Notes: generated by a model from the letters alone, not told the origin. Shown: positions 23,923 to 32,676, counted from the first letter of the stretch. The stretch: DNA of 64,000 bases from SG8-30 sp963695155 (GCA_963695155.1 CAVOGD010000007.1:470548-534547); one strand, 5' to 3'. Translations and numbers: made by a program.

Positions 23923-25392
23923 TCAGATCGGCACCACGTCGTACTGGTCCTGCGCGTACAGCGCCTCGGTCTGCAGCCGCACCGGCTTGCCGATCGCCAG
24001 CTCCAGCTCGCCCAGCGCCGCCGACTCCTCGTCGAGCAGCAGCTCGATGACGTCCTGGTGCGCCAGCACGACCAGTTCCTGGAATTCGAACTGCCGCGCC
24101 TGCCTGAGCGCCTCGCGGAAGATCTCGTAGACAACCGTCTCCGGCGTCTTCACGAAGCCGCGGCCCTCGCAGGTAGGACAAGGCCTGCACAGCAGATGTT
24201 CCAGGCTCTCGCGGGTCCGCTTGCGGGTCATTTCCACCAGCCCCAGCTGCGAGACGGTGGAGATGTGCGTCTTGGCATGGTCCGCGGCCACCGCCTTGCC
24301 CAGCGCCTGCAGCACCTGGCGGCGGTGTTCCTCGTCCTGCATGTCGATGAAGTCCACGATGATGATCCCGCCGAGGTTGCGCAGCCGCAGCTGGCGCGCG
24401 ATGGCCACGGCCGCCTCGAGGTTGGTGCGGAAGATCGTGTCCTCCAGGTTGCGGTGTCCGACGAAGGCGCCCGTGTTGACGTCAATCGTGGTCAGCGCCT
24501 CGGTCTGGTCGATGATCAGGTAGCCGCCGGACTTCAGCGGCACCTTGCGGTCCAGCGCGCGGTGGATCTCGTCCTCGATGCCGTACAGGTCGAAGACCGG
24601 CCGCTCGGTGCCGTTCAGCTCGATGCGGCCGGCGCTCTCCGGCATGAAGCTGCGGGCGAACTCGCCCATGCGCGCGTGCGCCGCCGGCGAGTCCACCAGC
24701 ACGCGCTCGACGTCCTGGCCGAGCTGGTCGCGCAGCATGCGCAGCTCCAGCGGCAGGTCCTCGTGCACGAGCTGTCCGGCCGAGGCGGCCGCGCCGCGCG
24801 CGCGCACCATCTCCCACAGGCGCTGCAGGAACAGCATGTCCGCGCTCAGCGCCTCGATGCCGCAATCCTCGGCGGCGGTGCGCACGATCCAGCCGCCGCC
24901 CGCCGCGGTCTGCGCGAACAACTGCACGGCCTCGCGCAGCCGCTGCCGCTCGGCCTCGTCCTCGATGCGGGCCGACACGCCGGCGCCACGGCCGAACGGC
25001 ATGTAGACGAGGAAGCGCGACGGGATCGTCACGTGGGTCGTGAGCCGCGCGCCCTTGCTGCCGAGCGGGTCCTTGAGGACCTGCACCAGGATCTCGTCAC
25101 CCTCGCGCACCAGCTCGCGCACGTGCTCGGGCCGCGGCGCCTCGATGCCGGCGTCCACGCCGTTCGGCACGGCGATGTCCGAGGCGTGCAGGAACGCCGT
25201 GCGGTCGAGGCCGATGTCTATGAACGCCGCCTGCATGCCCGGCAGGACGCGCGTGACGCGGCCCTTGTAGATGTTGCTGATCAGGCCGCGCCGGTTGGCG
25301 CGCTCCAGGAACACCTCCTGCAGCACACCGTTCTCCACGATCGCGGCGCGGCTCTCGCGCGGCGTGACGTTGACCAGCAGTTCGCGGCTCAC
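23923..25392 (-). CDS. rng: Ribonuclease G
   Basis: 489 residues, the same as E. coli RNase G. It begins MSRELLVNVTPRESRAAIVENG (GTG start), contains the S1-like region GLISNIYKGRVTRVLPGMQAAF, the DNase-I-like catalytic Asp pair in TTIDVNTGAFVG and IIIVDFIDM, and the Zn-link CRPCPTCEGRG near residue 410. It processes 16S rRNA 5' ends and turns over some mRNAs. The GTG start overlaps the maf stop (GTGA). Confidence 0.96.
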   Translation of the reverse strand: MSRELLVNVTPRESRAAIVENGVLQEVFLERANRRGLISNIYKGRVTRVLPGMQAAFIDIGLDRTAFLHASDIAVPNGVDAGIEAPRPEHVRELVREGDEILVQVLKDPLGSKGARLTTHVTIPSRFLVYMPFGRGAGVSARIEDEAERQRLREAVQLFAQTAAGGGWIVRTAAEDCGIEALSADMLFLQRLWEMVRARGAAASAGQLVHEDLPLELRMLRDQLGQDVERVLVDSPAAHARMGEFARSFMPESAGRIELNGTERPVFDLYGIEDEIHRALDRKVPLKSGGYLIIDQTEALTTIDVNTGAFVGHRNLEDTIFRTNLEAAVAIARQLRLRNLGGIIIVDFIDMQDEEHRRQVLQALGKAVAADHAKTHISTVSQLGLVEMTRKRTRESLEHLLCRPCPTCEGRGFVKTPETVVYEIFREALRQARQFEFQELVVLAHQDVIELLLDEESAALGELELAIGKPVRLQTEALYAQDQYDVVPI

Positions 25393-25988
25393 GGCGCCGC
25401 GCCTCGCTGCCAGGCCGGCACGCCGGCCCTGGCGAGCAGGCGCGCCGTCTCGAACAGCGGCAAGCCCATCACGCACGAATGGCTGCCTTCGAGGCGCTCG
25501 ACGAACACCGCGCCCAGGCCCTGGATGGCGTAGCCGCCCGCCTTGTCGGCCGGCTCGCCGCTTTGCCAGTAGCGGCGGCATTCCGGTTCGCCGATGGCGC
25601 GAAACGTCACGCGGGCGACGCTGGTGTCCGACTGCACCGCAGCGCCGTCGAGCACGGCGACGGCCGTGATCACCTCGTGCGTGCGGCCCGACAGCGCGGC
25701 CAGCATGCGCACGCAGTCCCGTTCGTCGTCCGGCTTGCCGAAGATCTCCTCGCCGAGCGCCACGACCGTGTCGGCGGCGAGCACCACCCGGGCCTGCAGC
25801 GCGTGGCGCTCGCGGGCCAGCAGCGCCTTTTCGCGGGCCAGCCGCTCGGCGTACGCGCGCGGCGGCTCGCCCGCCCGGCGCAGTTCATCATGATCGACTG
25901 CGAGGACCTCGTGTGCGATGCCGATCTGGCCGAGCAGCTGGCTGCGGCGCGGCGACCTTGATGCAAGCACGATGGGCGCGCAACTCAT
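25389..25988 (-). CDS. maf: Maf-family nucleotide pyrophosphatase (YhdE type)
   Basis: 199 residues. The N-terminal IVLASRSPRRSQLLGQIG is the Maf nucleotide-binding loop, followed by KA(L)LA helices, LAADTVVALGEEIFGKP and DKAGGYAIQGLGAVFVERLEGSHSCVMGLPL (given in parts; key residues are the Asp-Lys-Ala-Gly and Gly-Ser pairs). The location directly before rng identifies it as the YhdE subgroup, which hydrolyses dTTP/UTP and modified nucleotides. The downstream flank to rlmH (25989-26076) is 88 bp with no feature. Confidence 0.92.
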   Translation of the reverse strand: MSCAPIVLASRSPRRSQLLGQIGIAHEVLAVDHDELRRAGEPPRAYAERLAREKALLARERHALQARVVLAADTVVALGEEIFGKPDDERDCVRMLAALSGRTHEVITAVAVLDGAAVQSDTSVARVTFRAIGEPECRRYWQSGEPADKAGGYAIQGLGAVFVERLEGSHSCVMGLPLFETARLLARAGVPAWQRGAAP

Positions 25989-26076
25989 TGAGATTCCTGG
26001 TCGGCCACCGCCATCGCAGGCCGGGACTAGCCGCCAAGGATAGCCGGTCGGGCGGGACCGCGGTACTGCGGCCGGT

Positions 26077-26541
26077 TCACGCCCGGTGGTACGGATGGCC
26101 CTTGAGCAGGCTGTGCGCGCGATAGAGTTGTTCCGCGACCATCACGCGGACGAGTCCGTGCGGGAAGGTCAGCGGCGACAGCGACCAGCTGAAATCGGCG
26201 CGTCCCAGGCACTCGGGATCGAGCCCGTCCGGTCCGCCGACGAGGAACGCCACGTCGCGCCCCTCCGCGAGGCGCCTGGCCAGCCACGCGGCCAGCCGCT
26301 CGGTGTTCAGCGCCTTGCCGGTCACCTCCAGCGCGACGACGTAGGCGCGCTGGTCCACGGCGGCCAGCATGCGCCGCCCCTCTTCGGCACGCAGCCGCGC
26401 GACGTCGGCGTTGCGGCCGCGCCGCGGAACGGCAATCTCAGTGAGTTCCAGCCGCAGCCCCGGTGCGAAGCGACCGGCGTACTCGGCAAATCCGTCATTG
26501 ACCCAGCCGGGCATCCTGGTGCCGGCCGCGACGAGGCGCAT
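26077..26541 (-). CDS. rlmH: 23S rRNA (pseudouridine1915-N3)-methyltransferase RlmH
   Basis: 154 residues (E. coli 155), a SPOUT methyltransferase acting on helix 69 of 23S rRNA in 70S ribosomes. Motifs are RLVAAGTRMPGWVNDGFAEY, the knot glycine segment FLVGGPDGLDPE and the C-terminal LSPLTFPHGLVRVMVAEQLYRA ending KGHPYHR. The start at 26541 matches the family; another ATG two codons upstream is possible. It follows rsfS by 22 bp, a standard pair. Confidence 0.96.
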   Translation of the reverse strand: MRLVAAGTRMPGWVNDGFAEYAGRFAPGLRLELTEIAVPRRGRNADVARLRAEEGRRMLAAVDQRAYVVALEVTGKALNTERLAAWLARRLAEGRDVAFLVGGPDGLDPECLGRADFSWSLSPLTFPHGLVRVMVAEQLYRAHSLLKGHPYHRA

Positions 26542-26563
26542 CAGCACCGCGCAGCACCCTGCG

Positions 26564-27034
26564 TCACGCCAGCGTGGCGTCGCGCTGCGAGGGGCGCACG
26601 TCCCACAGTTTCTCCAGCCCGTAGAACTCCCGGATGCGCGGCAGCATCACGTGCACCAGCACGTCCTGCAGGTCCACCAGCACCCACTCGCCCTCGCGGT
26701 CGCCCTCGACGCCGAGCGGCCGGAAGCCGGCGCCCTTGCACTTCTCCACGACCCGGTCGGCGATCGAGCGGACATGGCGGTTCGACGTGCCGCTGGCCAC
26801 GATCATGGTATCGGTCACGTCGGTGAGCTTGCGCACGTCAATGACCTTGACGTTGGCGGCCTTCATGTCCTCGAGCGCCGCGATGGCGATCTCGGGAAGA
26901 CCCGGCGCCGCGCCGGGCGGTTGCTTGCCGCGCACCGCGGGTCGCGCGGCGGGCTTGCGGGTGGGCTTGCGGGTGGGCTTGCTGGCTTTCTTGCTGGCTT
27001 TCTTGCGTGGTTTCTTCGGCTGCGTGTCGCTCAT
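26564..27034 (-). CDS. rsfS: Ribosomal silencing factor RsfS with a basic N-terminal extension
   Basis: 156 residues. The RsfS fold occupies residues 45-150 (ALEDMKAANVKVIDVRKL, MIVASGTSNRHVRSIADRV and GEWVLVDLQDVLVHVM). It binds L14, encoded in this window, and blocks subunit joining. The first 44 residues, absent from E. coli RsfS (105 residues), are KK/TRKP/PA repeats like histone H1 tails. ATG overlaps the nadD stop. An internal start would remove the tail, but no good Met follows it before the core. Confidence 0.9.
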   Translation of the reverse strand: MSDTQPKKPRKKASKKASKPTRKPTRKPAARPAVRGKQPPGAAPGLPEIAIAALEDMKAANVKVIDVRKLTDVTDTMIVASGTSNRHVRSIADRVVEKCKGAGFRPLGVEGDREGEWVLVDLQDVLVHVMLPRIREFYGLEKLWDVRPSQRDATLA

Positions 27035-27684
27035 TCCTCTGTATCGCCTGGCCGGGCGTAGATGCCCTCGTCGAGGATCATCCTACGCACGGGCTCGGGC
27101 ATCAAGTAGCACGGATCATTGCCTGCGCACAGCGCCGCGCGCGCATCAGTCGAAGACACGTCGAGCCCGACCCCCTCGTGCACGTAGACCAGGCCCGCGG
27201 CTTGGGCGGCGAAGCGCCGCGGCGCCCGCTCGCGGCGCGCGCGCAGCATCGCGCCCAGCTCGCCCGCGGCCGGCAGCGCGACGCCGGGCCGGTTGGCGAT
27301 GGCCAGGTGCGCCAGCGCCGGCAGTTCGCGCCAGCGGTGCCAGCCCTCGAGGCCCGCCAGCGCGTCGGCGCCCAGCATCAGCACCAGCGGCCGCTGGCCG
27401 TGCTCGGCGCGCAGCGCCTCGAGCGTCAGCACCGTGTACGAGCGCCCGCCACGGCGGATTTCCCGGTCGTCGGCCACGAAGCGCGGTTCCCCCGCAATGG
27501 CGGCGCGCACCATCGCCAGGCGGCTGGCGGCATCGGCCAGCGGCGCGTCGCGGTGTGGCGGGTCGGCGGCCGGTATGAACAGCACCTGCTCGATATCGAG
27601 GATGCCGCTGAGCTCGAAGGCGGCGCGCAGGTGCCCGTAGTGGATCGGGTCGAACATGCCGCCGAAGATGCCAAGCGGGCGCAT
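27031..27684 (-). CDS. nadD: Nicotinate-nucleotide adenylyltransferase NadD
   Basis: 217 residues (E. coli 213). The nucleotidyltransferase motif GGMFDPIHYGHL at residues 7-18 and the C-terminal SSTDARAAL (for the usual ISSTxIR) are visible. It adenylates nicotinate mononucleotide in NAD synthesis. The ATG at 27684 starts two residues before the first beta strand. It sits 7 bp behind holA and overlaps rsfS; holA-nadD-rsfS-rlmH is a conserved operon. Confidence 0.95.
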   Translation of the reverse strand: MRPLGIFGGMFDPIHYGHLRAAFELSGILDIEQVLFIPAADPPHRDAPLADAASRLAMVRAAIAGEPRFVADDREIRRGGRSYTVLTLEALRAEHGQRPLVLMLGADALAGLEGWHRWRELPALAHLAIANRPGVALPAAGELGAMLRARRERAPRRFAAQAAGLVYVHEGVGLDVSSTDARAALCAGNDPCYLMPEPVRRMILDEGIYARPGDTEE

Positions 27685-27691
27685 GGCCGGT

Positions 27692-28699
27692 TCAGCCCGC
27701 ACGCGCGGCCGGCAGCTCGACGCCCGCCAGCCTGGCGGCGAGCCACGCCAGCTCGTCCCACGCGGCGCCGGGCCCACGGCCCTTGATGGCCCGGTCGACG
27801 CGCGCGGCGTGCGCGATCAGCGGGCCCAGCGGAGTGCGGCGCATCCTCTGCACGGCGGCGTCCAGCAGCTTCGACCGCTGCTGCGCGTGCCAGCCGTAGG
27901 CGGTTGCGGCGCGGCCCGCCCTGGCCTCCGCCAGCGCGCGGATCTCGCGGCACAACACCCACAGCACCAGCGTCGGCTCGGTGCCCTCGCCGCGCAGGCC
28001 GTCGAGGATCCGCAGCGTGCGCGCCGCGTCGCCGGCCAGCGCCGCCTCGCCGAGCTTGAAGACGTCGTAGCGCGCGCTGTTGGCGACCGCCGCGGCCACC
28101 GCGTCCTCGCCCACCCGCCCCGGCCCGTGGGTCAGCGCGAGCTTTTCGACTTCCTGGTGCGCCGCCAGCAGGTTGCCTTCGATGCGTTCGGCGAGCAATT
28201 GCGCCCCGGCAGCGTCCACCTCGAGGCCGTGCGAACGGGCGCGCGCGGCAATCCAGCCGGGCAGCTTGCCGAGATCCACCGGCCAGGCCTGCACGACCAC
28301 GCCGTGCTGGTCGAAGCTCTTGACCCAGGCGGCGCGGGCGGCGTCCCTTTCCAGCCGCCCCGTCACGACCAGCACGAGGGTATCGGGCGGCGTGTTCTCG
28401 GCCAGCGCCGCCAGCACGGCGCCGCCCTCGACACCCGGTCGCGCGCCAGGCATGCGGACCTCGAGCACGCGGCGTTCCGCGAACAATGACAAGGCCTGGC
28501 CGGCGCCCTGCACGACGCTCCAGTCGAAGCGGGGCTCCACAAAGAACACCTCGCGGCCGGCGTAGCCGCGCTGCCGCGCCCAGCCGCGAATCGCGTCGGC
28601 CGCTTCGCCCACCAGCAGCGGTTCGTCGCCCGTGACCAGCCAGGCGGCCGCCGTCGACGACTCGAGTTGCTGGCCGAGACGGTCGCTGCTGAGTTTCAT
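27692..28699 (-). CDS. holA: DNA polymerase III delta subunit
   Basis: 335 residues (E. coli 343), the clamp-loader subunit that opens the beta clamp. The N-terminus MKLSSDRLGQQLESSTAAAWLVTGDEPLL (first part quoted only for position) has the family GDEPLL strand; VFFVEPRFDW and the C-terminal AQQRSKLLDAAVQRM region also fit. In most gammaproteobacteria holA follows lptE; here an ABC cassette and sdaA separate them, and holA must have its own promoter in 28700-28800, which I could not define. Confidence 0.93.
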   Translation of the reverse strand: MKLSSDRLGQQLESSTAAAWLVTGDEPLLVGEAADAIRGWARQRGYAGREVFFVEPRFDWSVVQGAGQALSLFAERRVLEVRMPGARPGVEGGAVLAALAENTPPDTLVLVVTGRLERDAARAAWVKSFDQHGVVVQAWPVDLGKLPGWIAARARSHGLEVDAAGAQLLAERIEGNLLAAHQEVEKLALTHGPGRVGEDAVAAAVANSARYDVFKLGEAALAGDAARTLRILDGLRGEGTEPTLVLWVLCREIRALAEARAGRAATAYGWHAQQRSKLLDAAVQRMRRTPLGPLIAHAARVDRAIKGRGPGAAWDELAWLAARLAGVELPAARAG

Positions 28700-28742
28700 G
28701 GCCGGCCCTGTGTGATGCCCGGGACGATTATCGGCCGGCCGG

Positions 28743-28748
28743 TATACT
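28743..28748 (+). promoter_or_regulatory. Possible -10 box of the ABC cassette
   Basis: TATACT at 28743-28748, 51 bases before the ATG of the ATPase gene. No convincing -35 and no Zur- or Fur-like operator is visible in the 99-bp gap to holA. Confidence 0.35.
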
Positions 28749-28798
28749 TCCGCCACCGGCCCCCCGGGGCCGCCGCAAGTGCCGCCTGCCCAGGCATC

Positions 28799-29500
28799 AT
28801 GACCGAGCCGGCCATCGTCCTCAGTGACCTTGCCTTCGAGTGGACCCCCGGCCACCCGGTGCTGGACGTGCCCTCGTTCGGCGTCGAGCGCGGCGAGCGG
28901 GTTTTCCTGCACGGCCCCAGCGGCAGCGGCAAGAGCAGCCTGCTCGGCGTCATCGGCGGTGTGCTGGTGCCGCGCGCCGGCACGGTCCGCCTGCTCGGGA
29001 CCGACCTGCGGAGCCTGTCGCCGTCGCGCCGCGACCACTTCCGCGCCGACCACGTCGGCTTCGTGTTCCAGATGTTCAACCTGCTGCCGTACCTGTCCGT
29101 GCTGGACAACGTGACGCTGGCGGCGCGGTTTTCCGTGCGGCGCCGGCAGCAAGCCGGCGACCTGCGCGCCGAGGCGCGCCGCCTGCTGGGCGCCCTGGGC
29201 ATGGATCGCCCGTCGCTGTTGCGCCGGCCCGTCACCAGGCTGTCCATCGGCCAGCAGCAGCGCGTGGCCGCGGCCCGCGCCCTGTTCGGCCGGCCCGACG
29301 TGCTGATTGCGGACGAGCCGACGTCGTCCCTGGACGCCGACACCCGCGAGTCGTTCCTGGCGCTGTTGATGCAGGAAAGCGCCGCAGCCGGCACCACGCT
29401 CTTGTTCGTCAGCCACGACCGCAGCCTGGGCCGCCTGTTCGACCGCTCGGTCGGGCTGGACGACGTCAACCGGGCGCGGCCGGACCGGGAGGCCGCCTGA
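28799..29500 (+). CDS. ABC transporter ATP-binding protein (LolD/MacB type)
   Basis: 233 residues. All ABC signatures are present: Walker A GPSGSGKSS near 41, Q-loop FVFQMFNLLPYLSV, LSIGQQQRVAAARAL, Walker B VLIADEPTSSLD and the switch FVSHDRS. The LolD/MacB/FtsE subfamily is indicated by the FNLLPYLSV segment. The next gene is a matching MacB-like permease, and the pair together with a DUF3299 protein resembles the Zrg-type zinc uptake transporters described in Vibrio; substrate is inferred only. Confidence 0.92.
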   Translation: MTEPAIVLSDLAFEWTPGHPVLDVPSFGVERGERVFLHGPSGSGKSSLLGVIGGVLVPRAGTVRLLGTDLRSLSPSRRDHFRADHVGFVFQMFNLLPYLSVLDNVTLAARFSVRRRQQAGDLRAEARRLLGALGMDRPSLLRRPVTRLSIGQQQRVAAARALFGRPDVLIADEPTSSLDADTRESFLALLMQESAAAGTTLLFVSHDRSLGRLFDRSVGLDDVNRARPDREAA

Positions 29501-30765
29501 TGGCACTCGGCGCCCTGGCCGCGCGCAGCGTCTGGAACCGGCGCGTCACCGCCGGGCTGACCGTGTTCGCGATCGCCGTCAGCGTGACGCTGTTGCTCGG
29601 CGTGCAGAAGGTGCGCACCCAGACCCGGGACAGCTTCGCCAGCACCCTGTCCGGCACCGACCTGATCGTGGGCGCGCGCGGCGGACCGGTCAACCTGCTG
29701 CTGTACTCGGTGTTCCGCATCGGCGACGCGATGACGGGCGTGTCCTGGCGCAGCTACGAACTGGTGGCCCGTCACCCGGACGTGGCCTGGGTCATTCCCA
29801 TCTCGCTGGGCGACTCGCACCGCGGCTTCCGCGTGATGGGCACCTCGCGCGGGTACTTCGAGCATTACCGTTACGGCCGGCGGCAGCCGCTTGCCTTCCG
29901 CGACGGCGCCGCCTTTGCCGACCTGCACGACGCCGTGCTCGGCGCCGACGTGGCCGCCACCCTCGGCTACGCGGTCGGCGACCCGCTCACCGTCGCGCAT
30001 GGGCTGGGCGAGGTGAGCTTCGCCCGGCACGACGAGCACCCGTTCCGCGTCGCCGGCATCCTGGAGCGGACCGGCACCCCGGTGGACCGCACCGTGCACG
30101 TAAGCATCGAGGCTATCACCGATATCCACGCCGACTGGCAGGGGGGCGCGCGCCGTGCCGCACCCGCCGGGCCCGGCGCGGATCGCGATCACGAGGAACG
30201 CGAACTCACGCCGGACAGCATCACCGCCTTCCTGGTCGGCATGCGCGACCGCAATGCGGTGCTGCAGATGCAGCGCGCACTCAACGAGTACAAGGGCGAG
30301 CCGCTGCTGGCCATCATGCCGGGCGTCGTGCTGGGCCAGCTGTGGCAGCTGGTGGGCGTGGCCGACAAGGCGCTGCTGCTGGTGGCCGCCTGCGTGGTGC
30401 TGGCCGGCCTCGTCGGCATGCTCACGTCGCTGCTGACGAGCCTCAACGAACGGCGCCGCGAGATGGCCATCCTGCGCTCGGTGGGCGCGCGTCCCGCGCA
30501 CGTGTTCGGCCTGCTGGTGCTGGAGTCCGGCCTGCTCGCCGCGGCCGGCGTGCTGCTCGGCTTCCTGGGCACCTGGGCCCTGCTGGCCGGGGCCGCACCG
30601 CTGCTGGAGCGCCGCCTCGGGCTGTTCATCCAGGTCGGCGCGCCTACGCCGCTCGACCTGGCCATCGGCGCGGGCGTGCTGGGCGCCGGGCTGCTGGCCG
30701 GACTCATACCCGCCTGGCGCGCCTACCGGAACTCGCTGGCCGACGGGCTGTCCGTGCACCTGTGA
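29500..30765 (+). CDS. ABC transporter permease (MacB/FtsX type)
   Basis: 421 residues. One N-terminal transmembrane helix (AGLTVFAIAVSVTLLLG), a periplasmic domain of about 240 residues, then three helices (ALLLVAACVVLAGLVGML, LESGLLAAAGVLLGFLG, AIGAGVLGAGLLAGLIP) with NERRREMAILRSVGA as the coupling segment, the standard MacB/FtsX arrangement. The periplasmic part contains an acidic-histidine patch (ADRDHEERE) and SITAFLVGM, which suggests metal contact (inference). ATG overlaps the ATPase stop as TGATG. Confidence 0.9.
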   Translation: MALGALAARSVWNRRVTAGLTVFAIAVSVTLLLGVQKVRTQTRDSFASTLSGTDLIVGARGGPVNLLLYSVFRIGDAMTGVSWRSYELVARHPDVAWVIPISLGDSHRGFRVMGTSRGYFEHYRYGRRQPLAFRDGAAFADLHDAVLGADVAATLGYAVGDPLTVAHGLGEVSFARHDEHPFRVAGILERTGTPVDRTVHVSIEAITDIHADWQGGARRAAPAGPGADRDHEERELTPDSITAFLVGMRDRNAVLQMQRALNEYKGEPLLAIMPGVVLGQLWQLVGVADKALLLVAACVVLAGLVGMLTSLLTSLNERRREMAILRSVGARPAHVFGLLVLESGLLAAAGVLLGFLGTWALLAGAAPLLERRLGLFIQVGAPTPLDLAIGAGVLGAGLLAGLIPAWRAYRNSLADGLSVHL

Positions 30766-30776
30766 GGAGCTACGCC

Positions 30777-31274
30777 TTGCCGAGAACGCTGTCCGTGCTG
30801 GCCCTGTTGTGCCTGCTGGCCGCGGCGGCGTCCGCCGCGCCACGCACGCTCGACTGGGTGGACCTGCTGCCGGAGGGCGACCGCGGCAGCTACGACCCGG
30901 CGCCGCAGGCCTCGCACGACTACCTGCTGGGCGAGTCGTCGCTGGCAGCCCAGCAGGTGCTCGACTTCGGCGTCAATGAGCAGCTGGCCGGCCAGCAGGT
31001 CAGGATTCCCGGCTTCATCGTGCCGCTGGAACTCGATGACGAGGGGCTGGTGACGGAGTTCTTCCTGGTGCCCTATTTCGGCGCCTGCATCCACGTCCCG
31101 CCGCCGCCGGCCAACCAGATGGTGTACGTGCGCATGGCGCGCGGCATCAGCCTCGGCTCGATGTACGCGGCTTACTGGATCTCCGGGAAGATGGCGATAC
31201 AGACCCGCCGCACCAGCCTGGGCTCCGCCGCCTACACGCTGGCCGGCACGGCGGCCGAGGAATACAAGTTCTAG
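30777..31274 (+). CDS. DUF3299 periplasmic protein of the ABC cassette
   Basis: 165 residues. TTG start at 30777, placed seven bases after an AGGAG site (30765-30769). A Sec signal peptide (LALLCLLAAAASAAP) is followed by the DUF3299 core: GFIVPLELDD, TEFFLVPYFGACIHVPPPPANQMVYV, with a conserved Cys-Ile-His. The family is found with MacB-like transporters, including Vibrio zinc-uptake clusters, so a metal-related accessory role is likely. No DUF2796 histidine-rich partner is present beside it. Converges with sdaA, 31 bp apart. Confidence 0.82.
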   Translation: MPRTLSVLALLCLLAAAASAAPRTLDWVDLLPEGDRGSYDPAPQASHDYLLGESSLAAQQVLDFGVNEQLAGQQVRIPGFIVPLELDDEGLVTEFFLVPYFGACIHVPPPPANQMVYVRMARGISLGSMYAAYWISGKMAIQTRRTSLGSAAYTLAGTAAEEYKF

Positions 31275-31305
31275 CGCAGGTCGCCGGGACCGCCGTGCCG
31301 CGCCG

Positions 31306-32676
31306 TCAGCATTCCGGCACGTTGACGGCCAGTCCGCCCTGCGAGGTTTCCTTGTAGATGACCGACATGTCGCGCCCGGTCTGGCGCATGGTCGCGATCA
31401 CCTGGTCCAGGGTCACCTTGTGCGACCCGTCGCCGCGCAGCGCCAGCCGCGCCGCGTTGATGGCCTTCACGGCGCCCATGGCGTTGCGCTCGATGCAGGG
31501 GATCTGCACCAGGCCCGCCACCGGGTCGCAGGTCAGGCCCAGGTTGTGCTCCATGCCGATCTCGGCGGCGTTCTCGACCTGCGAGTTGGTGCCGTGCAGC
31601 GCCGCGACCAGGCCCCCGGCGGCCATCGAGCAGGCCACCCCGACTTCGCCCTGGCAGCCCATCTCGGCGCCCGAGATCGAGGCGTTGTGCTTGTACAGCA
31701 GGCCGATCGCGCCCGCGGTGAGCAGGAAGCGCCGCACGCCCGCCTCGTCGGCGCCGTGGCACAGCCGCGTGTAGTAGTGCAGCACGGCCGGCACGACGCC
31801 CGCCGCGCCATTGGTGGGCGCCGTGACGACGCGGCCGCCGGCCGCATTCTCCTCGTTGACCGCCATCGCCCAGGCGTTGACCCATTCCATCGGGTCCGCC
31901 TTGCCCGACTTCGCCTCCGACTCCAGCATGCGCTGCAGTCGTGGCGCGCGGCGCTTGACCCTGATGATGCCCGGCAGCAGCCCGCTGGCCGCAAAGCCGC
32001 GCTGCACGCAGTCCTGCATCACTTCCCAGACCCGCGCCAGGCCCAGTTCCACGTCCGCGCGCGGCTTGAGCGCGCACTCGTTGGCCAGCATCAGCTCGTG
32101 GATCTCGCGGCCCTGTTCCTGGCCCAGCGCCAGCAGCTCGGCGGCCGAGCCGAAGCGGTACGGCACGGGCGTCACGGCCGCGCCGCCAGCCGCCCGGTCG
32201 TCGTCCTCGCGCACCACGACGCCGCCGCCGACTGAATACAGTTCCTCGGCATGCAGGGCCTCGCCCTGCGCGTCGCGGGCCGTGAAGCGCATGCCGTTCG
32301 GGTGCCGTGGCAGCGAGGCGTGACGACGGAACAGCAGGTGCTCCGCCTCGCGGAAGACGATCTCGCGCTGCCCGGACAGGCGCAGGCGCCCGCTGCCGCG
32401 GATGCGCTCGATGGCCGGCTCGATCAGGGCCGGGTCCAGGCCGCGGGGATCGTTGCCCTCCAGCCCGAGCAGGATCGCACGGTCCGTGCCGTGCCCCGCG
32501 CCGGTCAGCGCCAGCGACCCGAACAGCTCCGCGCGCACGCTGTCGGTGGCCTCGAGCAGCCCGCGCTCCCGCAGGTCCAGCACGAACAGGCGGGCGGCCA
32601 GCATCGGCCCCATCGTGTGCGACGACGACGGACCGATGCCGATCCGGAAGATGTCGAAGACGGACTGTTCCATCAC
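31306..32676 (-). CDS. sdaA: L-serine dehydratase (iron-sulfur, single chain)
   Basis: 456 residues (E. coli SdaA 454). The beta domain begins SVFDIFRIGIGPSSSHTMGPM. The alpha domain has the three cysteines for the [4Fe-4S] cluster (EMGCQGEVGVACS, GLTCDPVAG, QIPCIERNA). The last residue is Cys (NVPEC), matching the tail-in-mouth cysteine known for this family. It deaminates L-serine to pyruvate. Its ATG overlaps the lptE stop (ATGA), so it is coupled to leuS-lptE, where holA is normally found. Confidence 0.95.
   Translation of the reverse strand: MMEQSVFDIFRIGIGPSSSHTMGPMLAARLFVLDLRERGLLEATDSVRAELFGSLALTGAGHGTDRAILLGLEGNDPRGLDPALIEPAIERIRGSGRLRLSGQREIVFREAEHLLFRRHASLPRHPNGMRFTARDAQGEALHAEELYSVGGGVVVREDDDRAAGGAAVTPVPYRFGSAAELLALGQEQGREIHELMLANECALKPRADVELGLARVWEVMQDCVQRGFAASGLLPGIIRVKRRAPRLQRMLESEAKSGKADPMEWVNAWAMAVNEENAAGGRVVTAPTNGAAGVVPAVLHYYTRLCHGADEAGVRRFLLTAGAIGLLYKHNASISGAEMGCQGEVGVACSMAAGGLVAALHGTNSQVENAAEIGMEHNLGLTCDPVAGLVQIPCIERNAMGAVKAINAARLALRGDGSHKVTLDQVIATMRQTGRDMSVIYKETSQGGLAVNVPEC

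Noticed and set aside
20379..24050. A 1223-codon open frame on the plus strand opposite yhdP
   Set aside because: Composition is that of an antisense frame in GC-rich DNA (Arg/Ala/Gln/His-rich, no domains), while the minus strand encodes a full YhdP.
28700..28798. Zur or Fur operator before the ABC cassette
   Set aside because: No AT-rich inverted repeat; the gap is GC-rich apart from TATACT.
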